A stretch of DNA of 64,000 bases, taken from positions 60,751,577-60,815,576 of the forward strand of contig NC_035448.2 of assembly GCF_002127325.2 (NCBI RefSeq), given 5' to 3'. The position numbers and the translations under genes were made by a program. This DNA comes from Helianthus annuus. Its lineage: Eukaryota; Streptophyta; Magnoliopsida; Asterales; Asteraceae. Positions 1-11,900 of the stretch are shown piece after piece (within the stretch, counting starts at the first letter, position 1; each line of letters starts with the position of its first letter). The notes under the pieces were generated by a model. It saw only the letters and a list, made by a program, of their open reading frames with translations. It searched no databases and was not told where the DNA came from.

Positions 1-2666
1 TAATCAGCCAACAATGTCACAACTCCCACTCATAATTTTCGTGATTGGCCCATACCCCTATTTGTTTTCAGCTTTTTGTTTTTAATGTATGCATCAAACT
101 TAAACCACCATATAAGGTGGTGTGCGGCCCAAGATAGAAGCAAGCCCCCCAAAGATGACAGCCGACATGTAACCGTGATGTAGCTCTTGGCCCACTGTAA
201 CTCCACCGCCCTCACCCGCAAGTTTATTAGTTGCTTATGCCTGCATGATTGCATAATACCACTCCAACACAAACACAAACCCTACTTTTTCCTTGGTGAT
301 TTATGGCAGCAAGAGACCCCCCCCCACGTCGCAACCCTCTCTCCTCTCGCTACTCTCTTTCGCTCGCATCTCTCTTCCTCCCGCACTCCATCTCGAACGC
401 TTAGTACGTTTATTTATGGTTTACGGGTTGAAGCCTCTCGTTACATGGCTATACCTAGGTATACTCTTGATGATTTTGAATGTCATCGGTGATAATGTGT
501 AGTATGCAGTACAACAATATATATATGATTTAATATAGATGCATAGGAGTTAACTGTTAATGTACTTAACAAGATTATATGCTTATGTATATTCGTTCAC
601 ATGTATACATGGAAGTTAGTTAGTTAATTACTAATATGTATGTATGAATGTATGGGTGTGTGATCGTGTATATGTATGCTCATGTGTAGAACCGTAGACG
701 TAGGCATAACCGTATGTATATGTGAACCTGAAGTTTGTACAGCCGTATGGAAAGGATAATTTTGGTTATGTGTGTAGGAATATGTGATTGTGATTTTATG
801 TGAAGGTCTGATGTGCTAGCTGCCATGATAGGGCTATGTATGGGTTATCTCTAGCGGTAAAGTCGAATGTGTTGAATGTTGATATGTTATTGAGTAATGT
901 TTTGTGATAACGACACTTTGAACCATCGTAGGATACATGAAAAACAATTTAAAGCAAGTAACGTTCGTTCAGCGATTTTCTGCAGAAAATACGCCAAATT
1001 CGGCAGTCTTTGTCAGGACATAAACTTATTAAAACTCTATGTTTTCTGAGCCAAAAATCAAGTATCCGGAAGTAGCTTTCAAACCGCAGTGATTTCATAT
1101 TTTTCGGACTGGTCTAAGTATTTTTAACGGATTAAATTGCAAAACTGCTCTAAGCTGTCATTTTCTGCAGAAAATGTAGCTCAAGTTTCGTGTCATAACT
1201 TGGTATGTGTTTACTGTTTAGGCTTGAAAATTTTACTGTAGATGTTCTTAAGTGTCGATGCAAACCTCCAACTGGAATTTCGTCAACCGGATAAACGCAT
1301 ATTTTTAAATAAATTTTTCGGCAAACCCGAGTAGATTATGTTAAATCTGATCATGGTTTGGCGCAAGATTTTTAACGAAAAAGCCGTAAGGAATTTGGTC
1401 AGCAAATTTTAATGCAATGGTTTATGGTTCAATTGAAATGTTCTGTATTTATTCGGGAACTATCCGGTGCCCGAACGGTCCCAATTAACGTACCGCAAAT
1501 TGTCCAAAAATGCACTTAAAAGCTGAAAATTTTGTGACAAGATTTATTGTGTGTTTTGTGATGAATATGTGGTCGCTAATTCGAATAGCGACACTTTGCA
1601 TGCATGTGTACATATATACATTATAATATTTGACGTGCAACATGTTAGAATACGGGTAGGAACTTTGTGCTTTATTCGAAATTATTAATAAACTAAATGG
1701 TAATCATATTAGGACGTGATTGACCAACCCTGACCGTTAGCTATTTTAAGAGTTCAACCGAGCAAACCAAGGTGAGTTCACACACTTTCTAAGGCATGGG
1801 ATTCCCGGTGGATGGGAATGGGTTAAAGAATTAAAACGGAACCTACATATCCTCCTTGGGTAGGATATGTACCTCCATCCTCCATAGGTAGGATGCCAGT
1901 GTTAATCCTGCGTATTCTCCTTGAGTAGAATACGTACGTTCATCCTCCTTGGGTAGGACAACAACCTTAAACATACTAGACAAAATTCTATCATGAAGTC
2001 CCTCATTTTTTTTATCGACTTAATCGCCGGGCCAATGGCGAACGGGTCATTAGTTAATAGCGCTATTAGGGTTGACAGCCTCACACCGTGCCGGTCGGAC
2101 GGGCGTGTACTAATGGATCTGGGAACTTAGTCAACGATGATAGACATTGACGTAGAGCACAACTTACTTTAGTCAGTTGTCGATATGGTAACGGTCTGGT
2201 AATACATGGGAAGCCCCCACTAATCTTCGCAAACATGTCTGGGAGACCGCGATGCGAATTAACACGATACATGGTTTACAAACGAACATATGATTTACGA
2301 AACGAATACTATAACTAAACAACCAACTGTGAACTCGCTCAACTTTGTTGTTGACTCGTTGTTACATGCCTTGCAGGTCATTAGCTACACATGGAGCTTG
2401 CACAGGGAGGCGCGGTCGTTGTGGGACATGGCAGTGTGTGTCATGCTAAAAACATTACTTTATTTCGTACTTAATACTTACTTTGGGTTTTACAATTATG
2501 CTTCCGCTAAACACTTAACTATGTTTTTGATTTGAAACACCTTTCATATTGCGTGGTTGAATTTTACTTATTACTTTTTATGTTCAATATGATTGGTGGC
2601 TTGATCCTGGTCAGTCACGCCCCCAAGCGGTGGTACTCCGCGTGTGGTTTTTTTGGGGGTGTGACA
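1..2666 (+). repeat. Ty3/gypsy-type LTR sequence, right end in window
   Basis: There is no coding region. The right end, GGGGGTGTGACA at 2655-2666, is the typical 3' end of the gypsy LTRs seen elsewhere in this window, so this is read as an LTR in plus orientation. Its left end was not found and may lie outside the window. Within it I see a CT-rich stretch at 330-390, an ATGTATG-rich stretch at about 590-760, and three or four copies of a short ATCCTCC-TTGGGTAGGAT-like motif at 1846-1962. No primer-binding site follows, so it is a solo LTR or a truncated one. The internal short ORFs have no recognisable domains. Confidence 0.55.
2615..2664 (+). other. Hairpin at LTR 3' end
   Basis: TCACGCCCCC (2615-2624) is complementary to GGGGGTGTGA (2655-2664), allowing one G-T pair. 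An inner GCGG (2627-2630) pairs with CCGC (2638-2641). The hairpin abuts the LTR end at 2666. Similar terminal hairpins occur in the other gypsy LTRs of this window. Confidence 0.6.
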
Positions 2667-5060
2667 TGTTTTTTAATATTTGAAAAATCATATTTTTGTT
2701 CTTTTGGGTTCCAAAATATTATTTACCAAAAATATACTTATGAATAATATTCCCGGAATATTTTGTAAGTTATATTCCTTTGTTCGGTTTCACTAATATT
2801 TTGGGTATTCTTTGTGTATTCGTTCCTTGAAATCTTGGTAATGTTTTGGATTGTAATTTTTGGTTTTTCTGATGAGTTATATTATTTCAACTCCTAAAAT
2901 AATATAACTAATACACATAATATACAAATAATCACACACATGGACATCTAAATATATATTTTACTAAATACATATTTAGTCACTTTTATTTATAAAAACC
3001 AACCTCCAATATTTATAATTTTTATAATAAAATTTATGGCAAACTTTATGTGAAAATCCATGGTTTGAAATATACTTGCAAATATTTGTTTAGAAATATT
3101 TTTCTAAGTGTTTAATTTTTAGAAAAAATTTTGCCATAGTTTCCCTTAAAAATGGAGGTTTCCATACCTTCAAGGCATATCATTTTCTTTTGTAAATCAA
3201 CACAATCAATCAACAATCAACAATAAACAAACTACACTTACCATCTTGCCAAAACAAGCATAATCTACTACTTCATAAACTTGAAAATTTACAAAAAATG
3301 TGTAGTAACTTACTAGTGTATTTAGTAAGTCCTGTTACCCTTTAAAGTATGGTTGTTTCTTTAAAAACATCATTTTTAAAGAAAATGGTTCTTTACAACT
3401 TATAATCACATTTTCTAAAAATGCTTCTTCTTGGATTTTTCTTGTTATATACATGATCCTACACTTGTTTAACATCTAAAAACATGGTTGATTTCTTTAA
3501 GAACCAAGATGAAGTAAACTTTGTATTTTTAACTTGATTTCTTGAAAAATCATTCTTGAAATCTTAGTTTTACAAGACTTACATCTCACTTTAATCATCA
3601 TTTTACAAGAAAACAATATATTCTTTCAAGTTCATGTCTTTCATGAGGATGACCTATTAATCTCTAACATTTTCATCTTCTCATCTTGCTAGATTATGTT
3701 TTTAATCATGATCTAGCAAGATCATATGATGATCTACACCATTAACATGAGTAAACAATAATCAACAAGCATAACAACTCATAAACATCAAGATTTCTTA
3801 TGATTTTAAGCTTATGTTCATGTTTCATTCTCTTGATTCTTAGTGTTCTTCAAGATTAACATCATGTATCATTATTTAACCACTTAAATAAGATGCAAAA
3901 TGAAGAGTTTAGTGTTCTTACCACTAGCTCAAGGCTAGGGATGATCAAGAGAAGAAAAGAAGTGGATAAAAGCAAATGGTGACGGTTCTTCAACTTCCGA
4001 AAGCTCCTAGCTTACTTATGCACCTTCTAACACCTTTGAGTATACTTGGAATTGGATTTAGATGATTGAATGATGGTGGTGATGTTGTTGTTGCTTTCGG
4101 CCGAACCCAAGAAGAAGAGAAGAGAGAAGAGTGGTGTTGAGTGTGTTGTGATGAAATGAAGCTTATGTTACTAGGAGTTTATCTTATAACCCATTTCATG
4201 GTTTTAACTCTTGGTTTTAATGTTTAAGAAAGCTCCAACATGATCCAGTAATATAATTAAACAAATCACAAGTGGGGCCACATGTTGGGCCGTCCACTAG
4301 GTGGGGGGGTCTTAGGCTAGGGTTTAACCAAATAGTTAGTTTATGGTTAAAATTAAAGTGTTTAGTTAGGTGTTTAGTTACTAGATATTTATATAGTGTG
4401 TTATGATGTTTGGGGAACATAACTAGCTTGGTAATGTTAAAACAGTGCTTCTAGTGAAAATTTTGTGTTTCGAGTAGTGTCCGGTTGTTCGGTTGGTTAC
4501 CGGTTCGCTAAGGTGCTAAACTATGCAGTTTAATGTGCTTTATGTACCCTTTTATGACAGTTTTGATTCCAAACACTTAGGAAAGCATTCAGGACCATTT
4601 AACCATATTTCTACATGATATTAGTGTGTTTAAATGCTGAAAATTGCTGATTTTCTGCAGAATTCTGCAGTTTATGTGAGTTTTAGGCACTTTCCGACAC
4701 TTAAACTATCTCTAGGAAGGCAGTTTCGTGATCCTTACTTTCCTACACACTATACTAGCGTAATACTTGGTTTCTGGCTCATTCTATGTCTCAACACATA
4801 GTCTGTCTATGTACTGAACTCCGTCAGCATTTTCCACGGTTTGTCTGATAATTGTGCTAACTGTGTTTCGTGCATCAATTAAATCAACAAAGTTTGCATG
4901 AAATGATGATATGTCATTGAGCAATATGTGATGCCCATGTATGTATCATAGCAATAATCAGAATGCAATTCAAGTCATTAATTGAAATTCAGCACAGTCA
5001 TTAAGCACTAATCATGGTTTAATAGTTGTACGGATACCTGGAATTTTGACAGTTGTCACA
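2667..5060 (-). repeat. B-family gypsy LTR in reverse orientation, truncated
   Basis: Read on the minus strand, this matches the LTR of gypsy B (8609-11885) in order. The right end GTTGTCACA (5052-5060) equals B's LTR start. The CCGGTTGTTCGGTT block near 4480 and the Tyr-rich 'CGGCCGA...AAGAGTGG' leader near 4097-4135 match B's 9150-9590. The AT-rich block at 2890-3060 matches B's 10600-10760. About 0.9 kb of the LTR is missing on the left, where the plus-oriented LTR ends at 2666. It is clearly diverged from B, so it is an older copy. The right end lies inside the LTR end of copia H. Confidence 0.7.
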
Positions 5061-5096
5061 GTGATATCATTGTAGATCCGGTTTTTCGGACTTACA
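5061..5096 (+). repeat. 3' end of copia H LTR
   Basis: The sequence between the reverse LTR and the primer-binding site ends in CTTACA at 5096. That is the expected LTR terminus, two to three bases before a PBS, as in copia E (LTR end 44177, PBS 44180). The rest of this LTR lies further left or is lost. Confidence 0.5.
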
Positions 5097-5098
5097 AT

Positions 5099-5111
5099 TG
5101 GTATCAGAGCC
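5099..5111 (+). other. Primer-binding site of copia H
   Basis: TGGTATCAGAGCC is complementary to the 3' end of initiator methionine tRNA, the usual minus-strand primer of plant LTR retrotransposons. It marks the start of the internal region of the plus-strand element H, which gypsy A later split. Confidence 0.8.
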
Positions 5112-5537
5112 CTTGGAAGGATTACTATTTTTGGATAAACTGTCAGTGTTCCGGGTAATCTGCTTGGAATAATTGCTATTTTCAGATCATCTTTAATCAA
5201 TTTCAGATCATCCTTGCTAATTTCGGATAGTCTTTTGTGCTTTTCGGATAAAGTTGCTTGAAGATTGTCTATGTCTACAGCTGTTTTCGGATAATCTTCG
5301 AAGAATTCAAAAAGAGTTCTTGGAAGATCACGAAAAAAATTGTTACAAGATTTTTCGGGATTTCAGTTACCAAGTTTATCAGATTTTGAATCCCTGATAA
5401 TTCGGAAGTTTGATACTGACACATTTTTTTTGCAGGTTTCGAATCATTTCGGATCCACTGTTTCGAATTCAGCATTTCGAACACATAATTTCGGATAGCT
5501 TTTCGATTTCATCTTTTCGGATAGTTTTTCAGATAAG
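5112..5537 (+). repeat. Leader of copia H with TTTCGGAT/TTTCGAAT array
   Basis: This is non-coding leader between the H primer-binding site and its gag. It is interrupted by gypsy A and resumes at 42120-42363. TTTCGGAT or TTTCGAAT occurs exactly at 5221, 5242, 5285, 5437, 5447, 5461, 5489 and 5515. After the insertion it recurs at 42146, 42166, 42184 and 42266. Many one-base variants lie between. Spacing is irregular, so this is not a simple tandem repeat. Confidence 0.65.
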
Positions 5538-5542
5538 ACATT
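5538..5542. repeat. Left target-site duplication of gypsy A (ACATT)
   Basis: ACATT lies directly left of the A LTR and is repeated exactly at 42115-42119. It proves that 5543-42114 is one insertion despite the other elements inside it. Confidence 0.9.
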
Positions 5543-7890
5543 TGTCACACCCTGACCACGTTAAAACAACAAACCATGGCGGAAACGTCGGGGAGTGTTA
5601 TAACAGAATCATCGTTTCACAACCATGGTAGTTAAAAGTTTCGTTTTATTGAAATATTATGCAATGTATATTGTCTTTAAGCCAAAACAAACGAACTACA
5701 CATTGTTTATAACTGTTTTAAGTCACTAAGGCCTCGTCCAGGTCCTATGTGACACAAGCTTCCTAGCAAGCAACATCAAGCAATACCACCTGAAACATAT
5801 GTAAAAATAAAGTCAGCAAAGAAATGCTGGCGAGTACATAGGTTTTATGGGAGTATCGGATTCATGGCTCGTTTATATGTTGCAGTACCTCGTTAGACTA
5901 CAAGAGTCAAAATACAAACCTCGTTTTGAAAAGTGTATTGCAACATAATTAACCAACTCAAATCAAGAGGGTTATAGTTTATAAAATATCGTAGCCATGA
6001 CTCTTAACCCAAAAACATTTGTTTTAGTATAACAACTTGTAAACATCTCGTAAAAACTCGTTAATAAAACTCGTATGGTTTATATCGTTTCGAAAACCTC
6101 GTTGTGTGACATCGTTTCAAAATCGTTTCCCCAGTGAACTAAATAATGACACTCAATGTAATATGATAGAAGCACTTATATATAAGATGTACCAGCAGCG
6201 TATCTACCATGATTCTATCATACTACACCCGTCCCATTATCCAATCACTACCCAAAACCAATCATTTATCCAAATCGTTTATCTCGTTTAAGTCGTCTCA
6301 AATCGTTTAACTCGTCCCAAAATCGTATTCGTTTTAATAGTGAAACTACTTTTGGTCGTCTCGCTATTAACATTCAAACCTTCGTGACTCGTCTAACTCG
6401 TTTCTCGCATTAACAAACCACCAAAGGGTAAGTTAACAATCACAGATTCGGTCGTTACCTACATAACCCCCACACGTAACCATGGGTGTAGTCTAATAAC
6501 GGGATTTGTCAGATCCTATGGTACCATAACCTAATACTGGTCGGCTCGGCCAAAGCTAATGAATGTCATTCGTTATGTAATTACAACCAACAAGTCTTGT
6601 TCACCTTATTGAAATCGTTATTAGTTTAGTATAAACCATCTTAATCGTTTTTGAAATCATCGTTTAAACCTTGAAATCGTTTTGTACATATGAATCACCC
6701 CAAAACAATTGAAAACAGTAAAATAGGGGAACTATGTACTCACATTGAAGTGCAAAGTATCCTCAATATAGAGAACTCAATAAGCTCAATCAAACCAAGG
6801 AAACTCAAGCAGCACCTAGTAATCGAATCGCTAGTCAAACAATAGACGCCTAAATCGGGAGATCGGAAAGAATGAGGTCTGGTAAACCAAATGAGTGTAG
6901 GAACTCATGTGATACGGTTTAACAAAGCCTACATTCTAAATCGGAACCTAACCTAAGTGCTTTTGACCCATTTGTTAGTGCACTACGTCTATTGACTTCG
7001 TCTTGTATCATGTAATAGAATAGGATAAGTTAGAATAATCAGTGCACGAGGTTCGAGAAACGAAAGTAGGTGGAATTGCAAGTAGGTCCGCTTATATGGA
7101 CATTGTCCATAAGAGCGAACCTGTCTAGTAACTAGGTCCGCTCATATGGATGACCATATAAGCGAACCTACTACACCTATATATAGTGCACAGTTTGATT
7201 CATTTGGTACGGTTCTGAAACTTGTAACGAAGTGCTGCCAGTTTGCTTTCAGGTTGTAAATGTTATCAGATCAATAAAAGAAAGCATTATATTTAGTTTG
7301 AGCGTCTGATTCATTGAGTCCGCCTTTGAATTAGATAAACAACTCTTCTGATCGACTCATTTAGGGTCAACAACGATCCAACAAATGCAAAATTACATCG
7401 TTTTTGACACTTTAAGTCCTTGTAAGATCAAATAAGCATATTTTTGCACACTGAACCACTCAAAGCTCATTTCTAAGCTATGCTTAGGTTATTTATGGTA
7501 TGTTTAGCTTATGATCAAGTTCCAGACTGTTCGACACCATACGAGTCGGCATAGCTTCGCAGTTTGACATAAATAGTCCCTACGATCGAATAGATTTGCT
7601 TTCAACACACCAAACCATCCAAAACTTATTTCTAAGTTATGTGAAGGTTATTTAAGGTATGTTAAGCCTATTTCACTATCCCGGAGTGTTTTTCGCGTTA
7701 AACTGGCTGCATTTATGCACCAGTTTGCGTATAACTTTCTAGAATGCGATTTAAAGCTTGAAATCGGAATCGAATCGAATTGTAAAATCACCAAACACAA
7801 ATAAACACATAAGAACACCAGAACACATTGTATTATTGATAATTAACATTGTTTTGAATCGTTCATCGATTAAAGAGAACAGTTGTCACA
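5543..7890 (-). repeat. Gypsy A 3' LTR (left), internally rearranged
   Basis: It starts TGTCACACC and ends TTGTCACA. It aligns with the right LTR along 5543-6970 and 7384-7890. About 1.4 kb present in the right LTR (roughly 40172-41621, including its TATA box and GC motif) is missing and is replaced by a 411 bp copia LTR (6973-7383). The segment 5870-6420 is packed with CTCGTTT-like steps. The terminal hairpin arms are at about 5549 and 5587-5593. Confidence 0.85.
6973..7383 (+). repeat. Copia (Sirevirus-like) LTR relic
   Basis: It begins TGTTAGTGCAC and ends GATCCAACA, matching the termini of the C LTR family (TGTTGGTGCAC ... GGTCCAACA) in plus orientation. It has two successive hairpins (7084-7122 and 7134-7169), then a TATA box (TATATATAG near 7179) and an AATAAA at about 7274. 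The flanking five bases do not match each other, and A's LTR has lost sequence here. It is therefore probably not a simple solo LTR formed in place. Confidence 0.7.
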
Positions 7891-7904
7891 GTCTCCCCTA
7901 CTTT
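7891..7904 (-). other. Polypurine tract of gypsy A
   Basis: On the minus strand this reads AAAGTAGGGGAGAC, directly before the 3' LTR at 7890. That is the expected plus-strand DNA primer site. Confidence 0.8.
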
Positions 7905-7925
7905 AGGAAATTTCGTCCCGAAATT

Positions 7926-8608
7926 TTAACTAGAGGAAACTTGTGAGAACAATTGCAGATATTTCATCTTCATTTGGTCCTCACGTTCCCAAGTAAACTC
8001 TGGGCCACGTTTGGATTCCCAATGAACTTTGACTAATTTAATTCGTTTGTTCTTCAACTGTTTGTTTGTACGGTCCACTATCTCCACGGGTTTCTCGACA
8101 AAGTGCATCGTTTCATCGATTTGGATCTCGTCGAGAGGAATGTGAAGATCAGCGTCAGCTAAACACTTTCGCAAATTGGACACGTGAAAAGTCGGATGAA
8201 TATTTCCAAGCTCTGGAGTTAGCTCTAGACGATAGGCAACCTTCCCAACTCTTTCAACAATCTTAAATGGTCCAACATATCGTGGTGCAAGTTTTCCTTT
8301 CCTTCCAAATCTCACCACTCCCTTCCAAGGTGACACCTTGAGTAGAACAAGGTCCCCGACTTAAAATTCTGATGGCTTGCATCGTAAATCCGCATAACTC
8401 TTTTGACGGCTTCTAGCTGTCACAAGATTATCGCGAATTTTCTTGATTTTGTCTGTCGTTTCCAGAATGAGCTCAGGTCCAGTAAGCTGAGCTTCACTGA
8501 CCTCATTCCAACAGACAGGTGAACGACATTTTCGACCGTAAAGAGCTTCGAATGGTGCCATATTGATGCTAGCATGATAACTATTGTTGTAAGAGAACTC
8601 GATCAATG
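7926..8608 (-). pseudogene. Gypsy A polyprotein 3' end: integrase C-terminus and chromodomain
   Basis: Reading from 8608 leftward, the translation carries the integrase segment with [11 protein letters not shown] and [10 protein letters not shown]. It continues through the GPF/Y-like stretch [15 protein letters not shown]...GPFKI (about 8200-8335) to a chromodomain-like end with [20 protein letters not shown] (about 7970-8040). The stop is TAA at 7926-7928. An in-frame TAA near 8361 breaks it where relatives have a polar residue. In this family the chromodomain is thought to steer integration to heterochromatin. The coding frame continues across the B insertion to 20588 once one CAATG copy is discounted. 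Confidence 0.85.
8604..8608. repeat. Left target-site duplication of gypsy B (CAATG)
   Basis: CAATG is repeated exactly at 20584-20588. The host codon here is in the integrase frame of gypsy A. Confidence 0.9.
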
Positions 8609-11600
8609 TGTATGTGTGACAACTGGCACCAAACCGGTAATTTCCGTACACTTTAATCATTATTTAATGACTGCAATTATGTGCTTAATTGTCAGCAATG
8701 TCTGAACACATACGAAACAAGTGAATTCATGCACGTTGTATACTACGAAATATTGCTTTATGCATAAACGAGAGCGTTGCGTCAAAAATACTAAGTAAAC
8801 TCACCAGTAAGACACTATGTGTCAACAGAAATGCAGAAAGCAGTCAGTCAATAAAATTGGAACCTATGTGTAGGTCCAACAACATGAATACATTAAAACC
8901 CAAGAGTACATACAAGGGTTTAATATATATACTCTCCGGAAGCAAAAATAAGCACTAAAAAGCACCCGAAACGCACTTTAAGTGCATAATTTTATTAAAT
9001 TCAGCAAAATTCAGCTTTTAACAACATAAATATTGTGCAGAAATGTCGTTTTATCATCCAGAATATTTCCCTAAGTGACGGGAATTCTTTGTGTCACTAA
9101 AAATAACACTAATGACACTTTAAATGCTTATTTAGCACTTTAACGAACCAGTGTCTAACCGAACAACCGGACTTTACCCAGAACACAAAAATATTGTCAA
9201 TGACATCGTTTATATTTTACTGAACTAGTTAGGGTCCCCGAATAGTCTAACACCCGTTATATTAAATAACACTCTAATGATTAACTTAATCACCTAATTT
9301 ACATAACAAGTGCTAACTAGTTAGTTGAATTTGAACCATGGCCCAACACCCCCAACCGATCGGATTTTCCCCATGAGGGGACACACTTTTGACAATTTGA
9401 TTATTTTAGTATCACTTGTCTAATATCTTCCATGCATATTATTCAATGGTTATTAGTGGAGAAGGGTCTTTAAATGAACATGTGGGATAAGAACATCATT
9501 TACCAAAGCACTTAACAAGAAAAAAAAATTCCACTCTTTCTTTCCCTTGGCTACTCTCGGCCGAGAACCACAAGCCACCCACCATCACCTTCCAACATCA
9601 ATCAAGCCATTTTACCTACTTACAAGTGTGTTAGAACTCATTCGAGGAGGCTCGGTGCATACGGAATCGCAAGCACCTCTCTACGACGCTATTAACCACC
9701 CATTTTTCGTCTAGTTTCTTCCCTAGCCTCGAGCTAGTAGTAAGAGTCTTTAAACATTCTCTTGTTCATGTTTAAAGTGGTTAATAAGAGATTTAACGGG
9801 TAAAAATCATAAACACTAGAGACCAAAGTTTAAAGTCTTGTAAAGAAAATGAACTTGGTAGTTAAAGACTAACTAATAGTGTAAAATTTATGGAACTTGT
9901 TTTGTTATGATTATGTTATGTTGTTTGACGCTAGTAGTAGAACGGATCGTCATCTAACCAGGCTAGGTCATGTTCATGAAACATGAACTAGTGTTATGTT
10001 AAATAGAAAAGTTGCAAGATGACGAATCTTTCCACAACATAAACATGAACTTGTATAAAAATAGTTTTTCTTATAAAATGGAGTTCTAAACTAGTAGATC
10101 TAAAGATTTACAAGTGGTATTTTCGAGGGACCAAGTAAATATATATACAAGTCTCATTTTAAGTCGGATCTTTCATGAACTAGAGGTGTTTTTGTGAACA
10201 AACAAGTGTGTGGACACTTGTGTAACAAAAGTTTTAAAAAAGAAATAATTTTCATAAAAACCGACTAGAAGTTGTAAAACTTCATGTTCTTTAAAAAGAA
10301 GATTTCCAAGAAACCGACTTTATTTTTAGAGATGGAAAAACCTACTAAATGTGTTGAAGAGTTACTACACATTTTTACACAACTTGCAAGTTCATGTGAT
10401 TGCGATATATGTTTATGTTGGACTAGTTTGATGATGATTGGAAATTGATTGGTTGAATTTTTAAAAGAAAATGATACGCTAGTAAGCGTGGCCACCTCCA
10501 GTTATAGAGGAAACTCTGGCGAAATTTTTCCAGAAAATAACACATAGAATATTTTTGGTGACAAGTGTTATGAATATATTTTTGACTTGTTTTCCAAACA
10601 AACTTCGCCATGATTTTTATTACAAAATTACCAAATACCGGAGGTGAATTTTCATAAATAAAACTTGTTAAATATATATATTTAGAATATATATTTATCG
10701 CTTGTGTGATTATGTGATTATTTTGTGAACTAGGTATATATTATTTTTAGAGTAAAAATAATATGACTTGGAGATACTCGTAACGAGTAAAAATACAAAA
10801 AAATACACATGCAACCTATTCAGACAAAATACATAATTCGGGTGCAAAGTGCAAAATACAAAATACTTATATTAAATCTTGAGAAACTAATATAAGTAAA
10901 ATACTTAGTTAAAAATATACGATATTTTTAACACAACAATACAAATACAAAAGAGAGTGACTGTACTTGTGTGACGCAAGTCTAGTGACTAACGATAATG
11001 AAACACGTTTAGGTCACGACGCACTATAAGCAAATCCGGTGAAGTTTTACGACGCAAGGAACGCGAAGTTGTGAGTTCATGCTCCCCCTTTTCTTTTAAC
11101 TGTTTTCAGTTTTATAACTTCGGTGGTGAAATACATGTTGCAAATACGACAATATTTATAGATGGTATGATACAAAAACAAGAAGCACTCTTGGTGATAA
11201 CTAGTACCAAGTATGATGCGTTTGGAGAAATAATACGAGAAATCGTGTCACGAATAGGGTACCATAAGCACCATTAATCGTGTACATACTAAGACCGCAG
11301 AACAAAAGGTTAGATCTAATGGGTTTCAGGGCAGCCCCACTCTTGGTGACAACTAGAACCAAGTAGTGTTTTTGTGTCTCAGTCGTGAATCGACTACAGA
11401 AAAATGCCTATGGTTTGGTGACTTCCTATGTCGTGTCACATGTTAATGGCTTTGCAACCCATTAACACTTGATACATATAGAAATACTTGACTATACATG
11501 AATACGTGATTTAGACAAAATACATACCATGTTTTTCATACAAAGTATACAAACGTACAATACAAAAACTGCATGAATTCACACCAACATTATGTTGACG

Positions 11601-11885
11601 TTTTTCCAAAACTCACATGTATTTCAGGTAACTAGAAGTGGATGTGCGCGCGGTCCTACCCATGCTTATGGATGTCGTCTATGTTATGTTTAAATAAAGT
11701 TGTAAATTTTTAAGACAATGTTTTATGCTATCGTTGCGATGTAGACGCTAAACTTGTGTTTTCAAATTATGAATGGTTGGTATTTGAAGTTATTTTTATG
11801 AGTATGTAGTATGTTTACCTTTCGTATGCAATGAGAACCTTTCATGATCACACCTCGTGCTTCCGCCGCAGAAAGGGGTGTGACA
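8609..11885 (+). repeat. Gypsy B 5' LTR
   Basis: It ends GGGGTGTGACA at 11885, three bases before the PBS. It should begin TGTGACAACTGG like the 3' LTR, but six extra bases, TGTATG, stand at 8609-8614 between the duplicated site and that start. A terminal hairpin pairs TCACACC (11848-11854) with GGTGTGA (11877-11883). A 68-residue ORF at 11071-11277 is present in both LTRs simply because they are copies; it has no recognisable domain. Confidence 0.92.
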
Positions 11886-11888
11886 GAA

Positions 11889-11900
11889 TGGTATCAGAGC
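11889..11900 (+). other. Primer-binding site of gypsy B
   Basis: TGGTATCAGAGC is complementary to initiator methionine tRNA, three bases after the LTR end. Confidence 0.88.

Noticed and set aside
187..502. Possible small host gene at the left edge
   Set aside because: The overlapping ORFs are short, have no domain and lie in LTR-like sequence.
5099..5111. tRNA gene fragment at TGGTATCAGAGCC sites
   Set aside because: These are primer-binding sites next to LTR ends; no tRNA cloverleaf surrounds them.
11071..11277. A 68-residue ORF conserved at 11071-11277 and 19769-19975
   Set aside because: It is conserved only because both lie in the two LTRs of gypsy B; no domain, and the other short LTR ORFs behave the same.
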